Below, one piece after another: positions 51,152-58,911 of a stretch of DNA of 64,000 bases (positions are counted from its first letter, which is position 1; every line of letters begins with the position of its first letter). The notes below the pieces were generated by a model, which was given only the letters and a program-made list of their open reading frames with translations, was not told where the DNA came from and did no database searches. The position numbers and the translations under genes were made by a program. This stretch comes from Brevundimonas terrae (GTDB lineage Bacteria > Pseudomonadota > Alphaproteobacteria > Caulobacterales > Caulobacteraceae): contig NZ_JAASQT010000001.1 of the NCBI RefSeq assembly GCF_011761985.1, positions 887,893 to 951,892 of the forward strand. The letters are read 5' to 3'.

Positions 51152-51979
51152 ATGCGCTGGCCCCTAGCCGATTGGCTGATCTATAGCGCGGTCATCGGGG
51201 TTATTCTGGTGGCTTCGCTGAACCGTGGCGAGCGGGCCGATGCGCCGCCTGTTGAAGCGGTGGAAATGGATTCAGGCGACCTGCTGGGGCCGATCACGCC
51301 GTTTGATCCGTCGGTGGTGGTGGATTCATCCGATGAAGATGTGCGCCCGCAAATGGGCACGGCCTTCTCGATTGCCGAGGACGGACGCTGGATCACCGCC
51401 CGCCACGTGGTCGAGGGGTGCCGCAAGCCGGCCCTGATCATCGACAAGAACAGGGCGCTGGCGGCCGATGTGCGTCTGGCGGCCAAGACCGATGTAGCGC
51501 TTTTGCTGACCGATGGCGGGCCGCCTGCCTTGCCCTTGGCCGGAGACGAAACCCTTCATAAGGGCCAGCGTGCCTTTCATCCGGGCTATCCGCAGGGCAA
51601 GCCGGGCGAGGTTGCGACCCGCCTGATCGGGCGCGAGACCCTTCGCGTGCGCGGTCGCAATAACAGCTATGACGAGCCGGTGCTGGCATGGGCCGAGGCG
51701 GGGCGCACGCGCGGTCTGACGGGTACATTGTCGGGCTTGTCGGGCGCACCGGTGCTGGATCGTCGCGGGCGGGTGCTGGGCGTAACGATTGCCGAGTCTC
51801 CGCGTCGTGGCCGTATCTTTACGACGGCTCCGGGGGCCTTTGTGGCCGCTGTCGGGCCCGAGCGCGGACGTGACGAGGATGTGCTGGGCCAGACGGTGAC
51901 GACCCGCAATTACGGGGCCGTCGCCGACCAGCTCAGACGCGACCTGCGCGTGGCGCAGGTCGTCTGTCTGGATACTTAA
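51152..51979 (+). CDS. Membrane-anchored trypsin-like serine protease
   Basis: 275-residue protease with an N-terminal hydrophobic segment (LIYSAVIGVILVASL, about 9-23) acting as signal anchor, so the catalytic domain faces the periplasm. The triad is visible: His in WITARHVVEGC, Asp in AAKTDVALLLTD, Ser in the GLSGAPVLD loop (GXSGXP class). No PDZ domain is present, unlike DegP. An Asp/Ser-rich linker joins anchor and protease. It is coupled to the DUF350 gene, hinting at a shared envelope function, and its end lies three bases from the convergent M16 peptidase gene. Confidence 0.85.
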   Translation: MRWPLADWLIYSAVIGVILVASLNRGERADAPPVEAVEMDSGDLLGPITPFDPSVVVDSSDEDVRPQMGTAFSIAEDGRWITARHVVEGCRKPALIIDKNRALAADVRLAAKTDVALLLTDGGPPALPLAGDETLHKGQRAFHPGYPQGKPGEVATRLIGRETLRVRGRNNSYDEPVLAWAEAGRTRGLTGTLSGLSGAPVLDRRGRVLGVTIAESPRRGRIFTTAPGAFVAAVGPERGRDEDVLGQTVTTRNYGAVADQLRRDLRVAQVVCLDT

Positions 51980-51982
51980 AGC

Positions 51983-54835
51983 CTAGCGCAGGTTGGCGCT
52001 GTCGAGGTTCAGATCCGAAGCGTCGATAATCTCGACATTCGGATATTTGGCCTTGAGGTCGTCGATGAACATCGACGCATCACCCACCACCACGACATTG
52101 GCGCGGTCGGTCGGCAGCTTGTCGGCAAAGGCGGCCTGAATCTCTTCAGGCGTGACCGCCTTTACGCGATCGGCATAGACGGCCAGTTCGCTCAGCGGCA
52201 GGTCATAGGCGGCCAGTTCGGCCACCAGCGAGCCCAGACCCGAGACGCTTTCGATGGAACGGCCAAAACCGCCGATCATGATGGCGCGGCGCGGGGCCAG
52301 TTCGGCCTCGGGGGCCACGGACTGGCTCATCTTGCCAATCTCTTCCAGCAGCAGGTCGACAACCTCGTCCGCAGACTCGTTCTTGGTCTGGGTCGAGGCG
52401 GTGAACAGGCCTGAATAGGCCATGGCACCGACGCCCGAACGCGCCCCGTAGGACAGACCGCGCTTGACGCGGATTTCGTTGTTCAGACGCGACGAATAGC
52501 TGCCGCCCAGCAGGGTGTTACCCAATGCCAGCGGGAAGTAGTCATCATCGGTGCGGGTAATACTGCGCGACGAGATCGACACGGCGGCCTGACCGGCCCC
52601 CGGCAGGTTTACCACCACCACACGCGGCGCTTGCTGGCTGGCCGGAATGTTTGGCGCGGCAGCAGGCGGTACGGTGGTCGAGCGCCAGTCGCCAAAGGCC
52701 TTCTGGGCCAGTTCGCGGGCCTGTGCAGGGGTGATGTCACCCGAGAAGGTCAGAATGGCCTGATCCGGACGGATATAGTTGGCATGATAGGCGGCCAGAT
52801 CGTCCGTGGTCATGGCGGTGACCGTGCGTTCGGTGGTCAGGTTGCCATAGGCACTGTCCCCGAAGTTCAGGCGGGTGGTCGCCATAGAGGCCAGCGAACC
52901 CGGCTGGCTGAGCGCCACCTTCAATCCATCCAGTGTCTGGGTGCGCTGGCGTTCCAGTTCCTCGGCCGAGAAGGCAGGCTGGCGCACGATCTCGCTCAGC
53001 AGGTCCATGGTCTGGCCGAACACATTGGCGGGGCTGCTGGCAAAGACGTTGAACTGATCGCGGCCGGCACCGGCACCGATATTGGCCCCCAATTGTTCGA
53101 TCTGGGTGGCAATCTCGGGGGCACCCAGACGTTTGGTGCCCTGGGTCAGCATATTGGCGGTCATGGAGGCCACACCGGCCTTGCCCTGCGGATCATAGGC
53201 CGAACCGGCCTTGAAGGTCAGGCGGGCCGAAACCAGCGGCAACTGGTTGTTCTGGGCCACCAGAACGCGCACGCCGTTGTCGAGACGGAAATCGGCAATG
53301 GCGGGGGTGGCGGGGCTGACCTCGGCACCGGCTTGCGGGATCGGGGTGCGCTGGCCTTCCGGCTTGGTCACCGACGGTGTGCCCATGGGGGCAAGGTCGG
53401 CCACCTTGACCGGCGATTCCATATTCACGCTTTGGGGCGTGGTTGGATGCTCGTCGGTCGAGGCCAGATAACGCATGGTGATCTGGCTTTGTGGGGTTAG
53501 GTACTGGCGCGCCACACGCTGGATGTCGGCGGCGGTGACCTTCTGGATGTTGGCCACGGCATTGTCAGCGGTGGCGGCATTACCGGTCTTGATCAAGGCC
53601 CAGCCCAGAACATCGGCACGGCCCTGTGCGCCTTCGCGCTCGGACAGGGCGCTGGCGATCAGTTCGTTCTTGGCTTCGATCAGTTCGGCATCGGTCACCG
53701 GCTGGTCACGCAGGCGGGCGATTTCACGTTCCAGCAGGGCCTTGCCCTCGTCCAGAGTGTGACCCGGCGACATCATGGCATAGGCGCTGAGTGTACCGGC
53801 TTCCTTCATGAAGTCGGGGCTGGACGAGGCGCTGTTGGCGGCCTGTGCTTCATAGACCAGCGCGCGGTGCAGGCGGCTGCTTTCGCCGGTCGACAGGATG
53901 CCGTCCAGAACCGACAGGGCGGCGACGTCGGGATGGTTTGCCGGAACCGTGTGCCAGCCGATCAGCACCGTCTCCAGTGGCACGTTCGGCGCATAGAAGG
54001 TGTGATCTTCCGGCGTAGTGACCTTGGCCTCGGTCACGGTGCGGACCGGAATGGCGGTGGTCGGGTTTTTTAGCGGGCCAAAATACTGGTCCACCCAGCG
54101 GTTCAGTTGCGCGTCATCGAAATTGCCGTCCACGATCAGGAAGGCATTGTCCGGACGGTAATAGGTGCGGTGGAAGCGCAGCACATCTTCCAGCGATGCC
54201 GATTCCAGTTCCTCGATCGAACCGATCACGCCGCGACGATAGGGGTGTTCCTTGAAGAAGGTTGCCGGAGCAAACAGCGCGAACAGGCGGCCATAGGGGT
54301 TGGACAGCACGCTCTGGCGGTATTCTTCCTTCACCACGTCGCGCTCGGAGACGAAGTTGGCTTCATCGACCACCAGCGTCCCCATACGGTCGGCTTCGGC
54401 GAACAGGATGCGCTCCAGATGGTTGGCGGGCACCATCTCGTGATAGGCGGTCACGTCCTCGGCGGTGAAGGCGTTGTTATAGCCGCCCACATCCTCGGTC
54501 AGGCGGTCGAAGGTCTCGTTGGGGACGTTCTCGGTCGCCTTGAACATCAGGTGTTCAAACAGGTGCGCAAAGCCCGAACGGCCCGAGGGGTCGTCCTTGC
54601 CGCCGACGCGATACCAGACCTGAACAGCCACATTGGCCGAGGTCGGATCATTGCGGGTATAGACCTGCATGCCGTTGGCCAGCGTGCGCTGCTGATAGCC
54701 GAGCGGCGGTACGGTGACCGTTGACGGGGCTTGGGTGACAGCAACCGTGGTCGCTACAGGGGCGGCCAAGGCGGGGGCAGCCACACAAAGGGCCAGCGCC
54801 GAAACGGCAGTGCAGAACAGATGGCGGGTCTTCAT
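51983..54835 (-). CDS. Secreted M16 family zinc metallopeptidase
   Basis: 950-residue exported inverzincin with two M16 halves. After the signal peptide (TAVSALALCVAAPALAA), the inverted zinc motif HLFEH has His91, Glu94 and His95, and the third ligand Glu is in the LTEDVGGYNNAF/EADRM region downstream. The second half (about 500-950) keeps the fold (VASMTANMLTQGTKRLGAPEIA) without the zinc motif, as usual for pitrilysin-like enzymes of this size. GGGAG six bases before the ATG. It probably degrades peptides in the periplasm. It is convergent with the preceding protease gene. Confidence 0.92.
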   Translation of the reverse strand: MKTRHLFCTAVSALALCVAAPALAAPVATTVAVTQAPSTVTVPPLGYQQRTLANGMQVYTRNDPTSANVAVQVWYRVGGKDDPSGRSGFAHLFEHLMFKATENVPNETFDRLTEDVGGYNNAFTAEDVTAYHEMVPANHLERILFAEADRMGTLVVDEANFVSERDVVKEEYRQSVLSNPYGRLFALFAPATFFKEHPYRRGVIGSIEELESASLEDVLRFHRTYYRPDNAFLIVDGNFDDAQLNRWVDQYFGPLKNPTTAIPVRTVTEAKVTTPEDHTFYAPNVPLETVLIGWHTVPANHPDVAALSVLDGILSTGESSRLHRALVYEAQAANSASSSPDFMKEAGTLSAYAMMSPGHTLDEGKALLEREIARLRDQPVTDAELIEAKNELIASALSEREGAQGRADVLGWALIKTGNAATADNAVANIQKVTAADIQRVARQYLTPQSQITMRYLASTDEHPTTPQSVNMESPVKVADLAPMGTPSVTKPEGQRTPIPQAGAEVSPATPAIADFRLDNGVRVLVAQNNQLPLVSARLTFKAGSAYDPQGKAGVASMTANMLTQGTKRLGAPEIATQIEQLGANIGAGAGRDQFNVFASSPANVFGQTMDLLSEIVRQPAFSAEELERQRTQTLDGLKVALSQPGSLASMATTRLNFGDSAYGNLTTERTVTAMTTDDLAAYHANYIRPDQAILTFSGDITPAQARELAQKAFGDWRSTTVPPAAAPNIPASQQAPRVVVVNLPGAGQAAVSISSRSITRTDDDYFPLALGNTLLGGSYSSRLNNEIRVKRGLSYGARSGVGAMAYSGLFTASTQTKNESADEVVDLLLEEIGKMSQSVAPEAELAPRRAIMIGGFGRSIESVSGLGSLVAELAAYDLPLSELAVYADRVKAVTPEEIQAAFADKLPTDRANVVVVGDASMFIDDLKAKYPNVEIIDASDLNLDSANLR

Positions 54836-54935
54836 GGACCACTCCCGAACGAAATCAGATCATCTCTTCTAACGTCCGGAAGCCGAAAGCCGCACCTTAC
54901 TGTGTTGTAATGTTTCCGCGCCCGCGCAGTGCGGT

Positions 54936-55811
54936 TCAGTCGTTGAACACGCGCACCACGATATTGCCTTCCGTATCCAGCCAGGCACGCTTCATGCCCT
55001 GACTATTATAGGGATCGGCAATCACGCCATTGCGGTCCAGCGCGATCAGGCCGCCATCGCCGCCCATGCCGCCGATACGGGCAATGGTGGCCGCAGCAGC
55101 ATCGCTCAAGGATTGACCTGCGCCCACACCGATGGCGGTGCGGGCGGCAGCAGCGGCGCGGATGAAATACTCGCCCTGACCGGTGCAAGACACCGCCGCA
55201 TTCTCATCGGCCCATGTGCCCGCCGCCGGAATGGGGGTGTCGCCCACACGGCCCGGCATCTTGCCGAACACGCCCGCTGTCGAGGTAGCGGCGGCCAGAC
55301 GGCCATGGATATCCAGAACGCAGACACCGACCGTACCGTGCGACAGCGTGCCGGGGGGATGGTTGTCCTCGCCCTTGCCTGCGCGGGTGAACCACTGGTC
55401 GGGTTCGATCACAGGCTCCAGAGCCTGAGCGGCAGCAAAGCGAGCCGCGCCGTTTCCGGCCAGCATAACGTGCGGGGTCTTGTCCATCACCGCACGGGCG
55501 GCGACGACAGGGTTCTTGAAACCTTGCAGGGCGGCTACCGCACCGGCCTTGCCGGTTTCGCCGTCCATGATGCTGGCATCCAGTTCGTACTCGCCGTCCA
55601 GATTGGGCGAGGCCCCGCGACCGGCGACATAAAGTCCGCTGTCTTCCAGCATCACAACCGTCTCGACGGCGACATCAAGGGCGCTGGCACCGGCTTCGAG
55701 GCGGGCCTTCATAGCCTCGACGACCTCGCGCATATGCACGACCTCAAGATCGTAGTTGCGCTCGCGGCGTGCGCCAGCTCCGCCGTGGAGAATAAGTGCC
55801 GGACGACCCAT
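54936..55811 (-). CDS. Isoaspartyl peptidase/L-asparaginase (Ntn hydrolase)
   Basis: 291-residue plant-type asparaginase precursor that self-cleaves before Thr160 in SHGTVGVCVLD to expose the catalytic threonine. LILHGGAGA at the N-terminus, AGRGASPNLDGEYELDAS and STAGVFGKMPGRVGDTPIPAAG are family hallmarks. It removes beta-aspartyl (isoaspartyl) residues from peptides and can hydrolyse asparagine. The ATG at 55809-55811 has AGGAGC six bases upstream; the frame to 56039 overlaps the divergent oxidoreductase gene and is not used. No signal peptide, so cytoplasmic. Confidence 0.92.
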   Translation of the reverse strand: MGRPALILHGGAGARRERNYDLEVVHMREVVEAMKARLEAGASALDVAVETVVMLEDSGLYVAGRGASPNLDGEYELDASIMDGETGKAGAVAALQGFKNPVVAARAVMDKTPHVMLAGNGAARFAAAQALEPVIEPDQWFTRAGKGEDNHPPGTLSHGTVGVCVLDIHGRLAAATSTAGVFGKMPGRVGDTPIPAAGTWADENAAVSCTGQGEYFIRAAAAARTAIGVGAGQSLSDAAAATIARIGGMGGDGGLIALDRNGVIADPYNSQGMKRAWLDTEGNIVVRVFND

Positions 55812-55920
55812 GGAATGCTCCTGAAACAACGGTATCCCTCTAGGCAGCGGCCTATGAGGTGTTTTAGCGTCGCAATTGTGTCGGTGGTTTACCGACAGGG
55901 GATGTCGGAGAGAAGTATCA

Positions 55921-56922
55921 ATGCGCGCTGTTTTGTCCAAGGTGGCCGGTGGGCCTGAAAGCCTCGTTGTTGAAGAGGTGATGGACCCCACACCCGCCAA
56001 GGGGCAGGTAGTGATCGAGGTCAAGGCCATCGGGATCAACTACCCCGACGCTCTGATTATCGAGGACAAATACCAGTTCAAACCCGAGCGCCCCTTCTCT
56101 CCGGGGGCCGAGATTGCTGGCATCGTCGATGCTGTGGGCGAGGGCGTAAAGAGTGTGCGTCGCGGCGACCGTGTGATTGCGGTGCCCGGCTGGGGCGGTC
56201 TGGCCGATCGCGTGGCGGTACCGGCTGACAGCCTGATTCCCATCCCCGAGGGCATGGATTTCGAAACGGCGGCGGCCTTTGTGATGACCTATGGCACCTC
56301 CTATTACGCGCTCAAGGACCGCGCGAAGCTGCAACCGGACGAGACGCTGCTGGTGCTGGGCGCTGCGGGCGGCGTGGGTGCGGCTGCGGTCGAACTGGGC
56401 AAGGCCATGGGCGCGCGCGTGGTGGCGGCGGCCTCGACCAATGACAAGGTCGAGTTTGCGCTGGAATTGGGTGCCGATAACGGCCTGATCTATCCGACCG
56501 GCCCGATGGACAAGGCGGCGCAGAAAGAGCTGGCCGGCGAGTTCAAGCTGGCGACGGGCCGTGACGGTGCCGATGTGGTCTATGATGCGGTGGGCGGTGA
56601 CTATGCCGAGCCTGCGCTGCGGGCGATGGACTGGAACGGGCGCTATCTGGTGGTGGGCTTCCCCGCCGGTATTCCGTCCCTGCCGCTGAACCTGACCTTG
56701 CTGAAATCGGTGTCGGTGGTCGGGGTGTTCTGGGGCGCGGCGGTTGCCCGCGATCCGGCAGGACATGCGGCCAATATGGCCGAGCTGATGGACCTGTATA
56801 AGGCGGGCAAGATCAAGCCGCGTATCAGCCAGACCTTCCCGCTGGAAAAAGCGCCCGATGCCATCAAGGCGCTGAGCCAGCGTCAGGCCATGGGCAAGAT
56901 CGTGGTCGTGACCGAGGACTGA
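55921..56922 (+). CDS. NADPH:quinone oxidoreductase, zinc-independent MDR family
   Basis: 333-residue medium-chain reductase. The N-terminal GroES-like domain (about 1-120) has GINYPDALIIEDKYQ in place of the zinc-binding residues of alcohol dehydrogenases; the Rossmann domain carries VLGAAGGVGAAAVELGKAMGA near 146-166. This fits the QorA/zeta-crystallin group that reduces quinones or enones with NADPH. The ATG at 55921 follows GGAGAG; the upstream extension is antisense to the asparaginase gene. Its stop directly abuts the convergent DUF1232 gene. The substrate is not known. Confidence 0.9.
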   Translation: MRAVLSKVAGGPESLVVEEVMDPTPAKGQVVIEVKAIGINYPDALIIEDKYQFKPERPFSPGAEIAGIVDAVGEGVKSVRRGDRVIAVPGWGGLADRVAVPADSLIPIPEGMDFETAAAFVMTYGTSYYALKDRAKLQPDETLLVLGAAGGVGAAAVELGKAMGARVVAAASTNDKVEFALELGADNGLIYPTGPMDKAAQKELAGEFKLATGRDGADVVYDAVGGDYAEPALRAMDWNGRYLVVGFPAGIPSLPLNLTLLKSVSVVGVFWGAAVARDPAGHAANMAELMDLYKAGKIKPRISQTFPLEKAPDAIKALSQRQAMGKIVVVTED

Positions 56923-57363
56923 TTACTTCTGTGGCGGCGGGGCCTCGTTGGGAGACTCGGGGGAGGCCTCGTCCCGCATACGGGCCAGCATGGTCTTGGC
57001 GCTGAGGCGGTGGCGATCTTTGATGTGCGCGCCCAGCGTGGCCAGAACCGCCGCCAGAACCGCTGCATCGTCGCTAAAGCCCACGACCGTGAAAACATCG
57101 GGGATGGCATCGACCGGCATGACGAAATAGGCCAGCGCCCCCAGCAACAGGGCCTTGGCTCTAAACGGGGTTTCAGGGTCCTGTGTCGCATACCACGCGG
57201 CCAGTGCCTGATCGGCGAAAGGTATTTTCGCGGCGACCTTTCGCATCTTGGGCCAGAAATCGCGTTTGACCCGCATCTCATTCGTTTTATGAACCACAGG
57301 TACGAGGGCCTTGTGCGGGTCGATGGCATCTTGCGGTGACGCCGGTTTGGTTTTGACGGTCAT
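56923..57363 (-). CDS. DUF1232 (YkvA-like) family protein
   Basis: 146-residue protein. The DUF1232 core spans about residues 68-115, with LLGALAYFVMPVDAIPDVFTVVGFSDDAAVLAAVL showing the conserved P-x-D-x-I-P-D loop between two hydrophobic segments. The N-terminus is basic and the C-terminus Pro/Glu-rich and likely disordered. Family function is unknown. It ends base-to-base with the convergent oxidoreductase gene and is divergent from the SDR gene, 56 bases away. Confidence 0.88.
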   Translation of the reverse strand: MTVKTKPASPQDAIDPHKALVPVVHKTNEMRVKRDFWPKMRKVAAKIPFADQALAAWYATQDPETPFRAKALLLGALAYFVMPVDAIPDVFTVVGFSDDAAVLAAVLATLGAHIKDRHRLSAKTMLARMRDEASPESPNEAPPPQK

Positions 57364-57419
57364 GGCCGTTTAATCCCTGTCTCAGCACTGGGTTCATTTT
57401 TTATATAGGAACAGTTTCG

Positions 57420-58202
57420 ATGAAACTCGATGGTTCGATTGCAGCAGTCGTTACGGGTGGCGCTTCGGGGCTGGGCGAAGGCACGGCCCGCGCTCTGGCT
57501 GCCAAGGGCGTCAAGGTCGCCATCTTCGATCTGAACGAAGAAAAAGGCGAGGCCGTTGCCAATGAGATCGGCGGCGTGTTCTGCAAGGTCGACGTGACCT
57601 CGGACGACAGCGTCGCAGCCGGTTTTGCCAAGGCCCGCTCGGCGCACGGTCAGGAGCGCCTGACTGTGAACTGCGCCGGTATCGCCACCGGCCAGAAGAC
57701 CGTGTCGCGCAAGAAAGACACCGGCGAGATCCGCGCCCACGACATGGCCCAGTTCGAGCGCACCGTGACGATCAACCTGTTCGGCACCTTCCGCGTTCTG
57801 TCGCAATCGGCTGCGGGCATGGTCACGCTGGACCCGATGGAAGACGGCGAGCGCGGTGCCATCATCAATACGGCATCGGTTGCTGCTCAGGACGGCCAGA
57901 TCGGTCAGGCCGCCTATTCGGCCTCCAAGGGCGGCGTCTATGCCATGACCCTGCCGGTGGCCCGCGACCTGATGAATGACGGTGTGCGCGTTAACACCAT
58001 CCTGCCGGGTATCATGTGGACCCCGATGATGGCGGGTATGGACCAAAAGGTTCAGGACGCGCTGGCATCGATGATCCCGTTCCCGAAACGCCTCGGCACG
58101 CCCAAGGATTATGCCAACCTCGCCCTGCATCTGGCCGAGAACACCTACATCAATGGCGAGTGCATCCGTCTGGACGGCGCAATCCGTCTGGCCCCGCGTT
58201 AA
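57420..58202 (+). CDS. SDR family oxidoreductase, HSD10-like 3-hydroxyacyl-CoA dehydrogenase
   Basis: 260-residue short-chain dehydrogenase. The NAD-binding loop TGGASGLG is at 12-19, the NCAG motif near 90, and Ser/Tyr/Lys are in NTASVAAQDG and YSASKGGV. The insertion after NCAG (KTVSRKKDTGEIRAHDMAQF) and the C-terminal YINGECIRLDGAIRLAP resemble the HSD17B10/type-II 3-hydroxyacyl-CoA dehydrogenases that act on short or branched acyl-CoAs. The proton-relay Asn may be shifted. It stands alone, followed by tRNA-Gly. The likely role is acyl-CoA oxidation, but the SDR family is broad. Confidence 0.9.
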   Translation: MKLDGSIAAVVTGGASGLGEGTARALAAKGVKVAIFDLNEEKGEAVANEIGGVFCKVDVTSDDSVAAGFAKARSAHGQERLTVNCAGIATGQKTVSRKKDTGEIRAHDMAQFERTVTINLFGTFRVLSQSAAGMVTLDPMEDGERGAIINTASVAAQDGQIGQAAYSASKGGVYAMTLPVARDLMNDGVRVNTILPGIMWTPMMAGMDQKVQDALASMIPFPKRLGTPKDYANLALHLAENTYINGECIRLDGAIRLAPR

Positions 58203-58254
58203 TGGCCCCGCGCTAATCGGGCATAAGAAAATTCCGCGATTTCAAAAAAATGGT

Positions 58255-58282
58255 TGCGGAGAGAGGAGGGGGCGGCTAAACG
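58255..58282 (+). promoter_or_regulatory. Candidate promoter of the first tRNA-Gly
   Basis: TTGCGG at 58255-58260 and GCTAAAC at 58276-58282 fit the Caulobacter housekeeping pattern (TTGaCgS, 10-14 bases, GCTANAWC) with a spacer about one base long. The -10 lies 48 bases before the tRNA. Confidence 0.45.
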
Positions 58283-58323
58283 CCACCTCCTCGACGCGGA
58301 CGGCAATAGTCGTCCTGACGGAT

Positions 58324-58398
58324 GCGGGCGTAGCTCAGGGGTAGAGCATAACCTTGCCAAGGTTAGGGTCGGGCGTTCGAATCGCCTCGCCCGCTCCA
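58324..58398 (+). tRNA. tRNA-Gly (GCC), copy 1
   Basis: 75 bases with encoded CCA. Acceptor GCGGGCG/CGCCCGC, D-arm GCTC/GAGC, anticodon stem AACCT/AGGTT with loop TGCCA (GCC), T-arm GGGCG-TTCGAAT-CGCCT. It is identical to the copy at 58582, and identity extends from 58319 to 58405 against 58577 to 58663. Confidence 0.97.
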
Positions 58399-58413
58399 GT
58401 CGGGAAAACGATC

Positions 58414-58448
58414 AAAAGGCTCGCCAAACCGGCGGGCCTTTTCGTTTT
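58414..58448 (+). terminator. Intrinsic terminator after the first tRNA-Gly
   Basis: AAAAGGCTCGCC at 58414-58425 pairs with GGCGGGCCTTTT at 58431-58442 (one wobble), then CGTTTTT. Confidence 0.85.
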
Positions 58449-58512
58449 TCAGCCCGACTTTCGAGCCAATCGGCGAATTTTCAAAAACCGTATGATTTCA
58501 GCTTTTTGCCTG

Positions 58513-58541
58513 TTGCATTGAGCCGTGTGTTTGGGTATCTA
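58513..58541 (+). promoter_or_regulatory. Candidate promoter of the second tRNA-Gly
   Basis: TTGCAT at 58513-58518 and TATCTA at 58536-58541, 17 bases apart; the -10 lies 46 bases before the tRNA. The stretch after the -10 (CCTCCTCGACG) is shared with the first copy's promoter region. Confidence 0.45.
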
Positions 58542-58581
58542 CCCCCTCCTCGACGTCGGGCAGCACTGTTGCCCATCGGAT

Positions 58582-58656
58582 GCGGGCGTAGCTCAGGGGT
58601 AGAGCATAACCTTGCCAAGGTTAGGGTCGGGCGTTCGAATCGCCTCGCCCGCTCCA
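58582..58656 (+). tRNA. tRNA-Gly (GCC), copy 2
   Basis: Identical in all 75 bases to the copy at 58324, 258 bases away. It has its own candidate promoter and its own terminator. Confidence 0.97.
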
Positions 58657-58674
58657 GTCGGGATTACCCCCGAA

Positions 58675-58704
58675 ACGGGGCCTGATCGAAAGATCAGGCC
58701 CCGT
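58675..58704 (+). terminator. Hairpin after the second tRNA-Gly
   Basis: ACGGGGCCTGATC at 58675-58687 pairs with GATCAGGCCCCGT at 58692-58704 around a GAAA tetraloop; 13 perfect base pairs, no T run. Confidence 0.7.
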
Positions 58705-58911
58705 TCGTGTATCTGACGCAGATTTTCCTTTGAAATCCGGCTGTTTGACAGCTTTGTCACGCTTGCTCCCCATGCGGAGCAAATGTCGTGAAGGTGTTTC
58801 CAGAACGACGATTCTGTTTCGCGAAACTCTCATATGCCCGTTGCAGCGGGCAATTAGTCAGCCCCCTGAACACCGGAGCGCCACACGGGCTCCGTTAGGG
58901 GATGCTGCATA

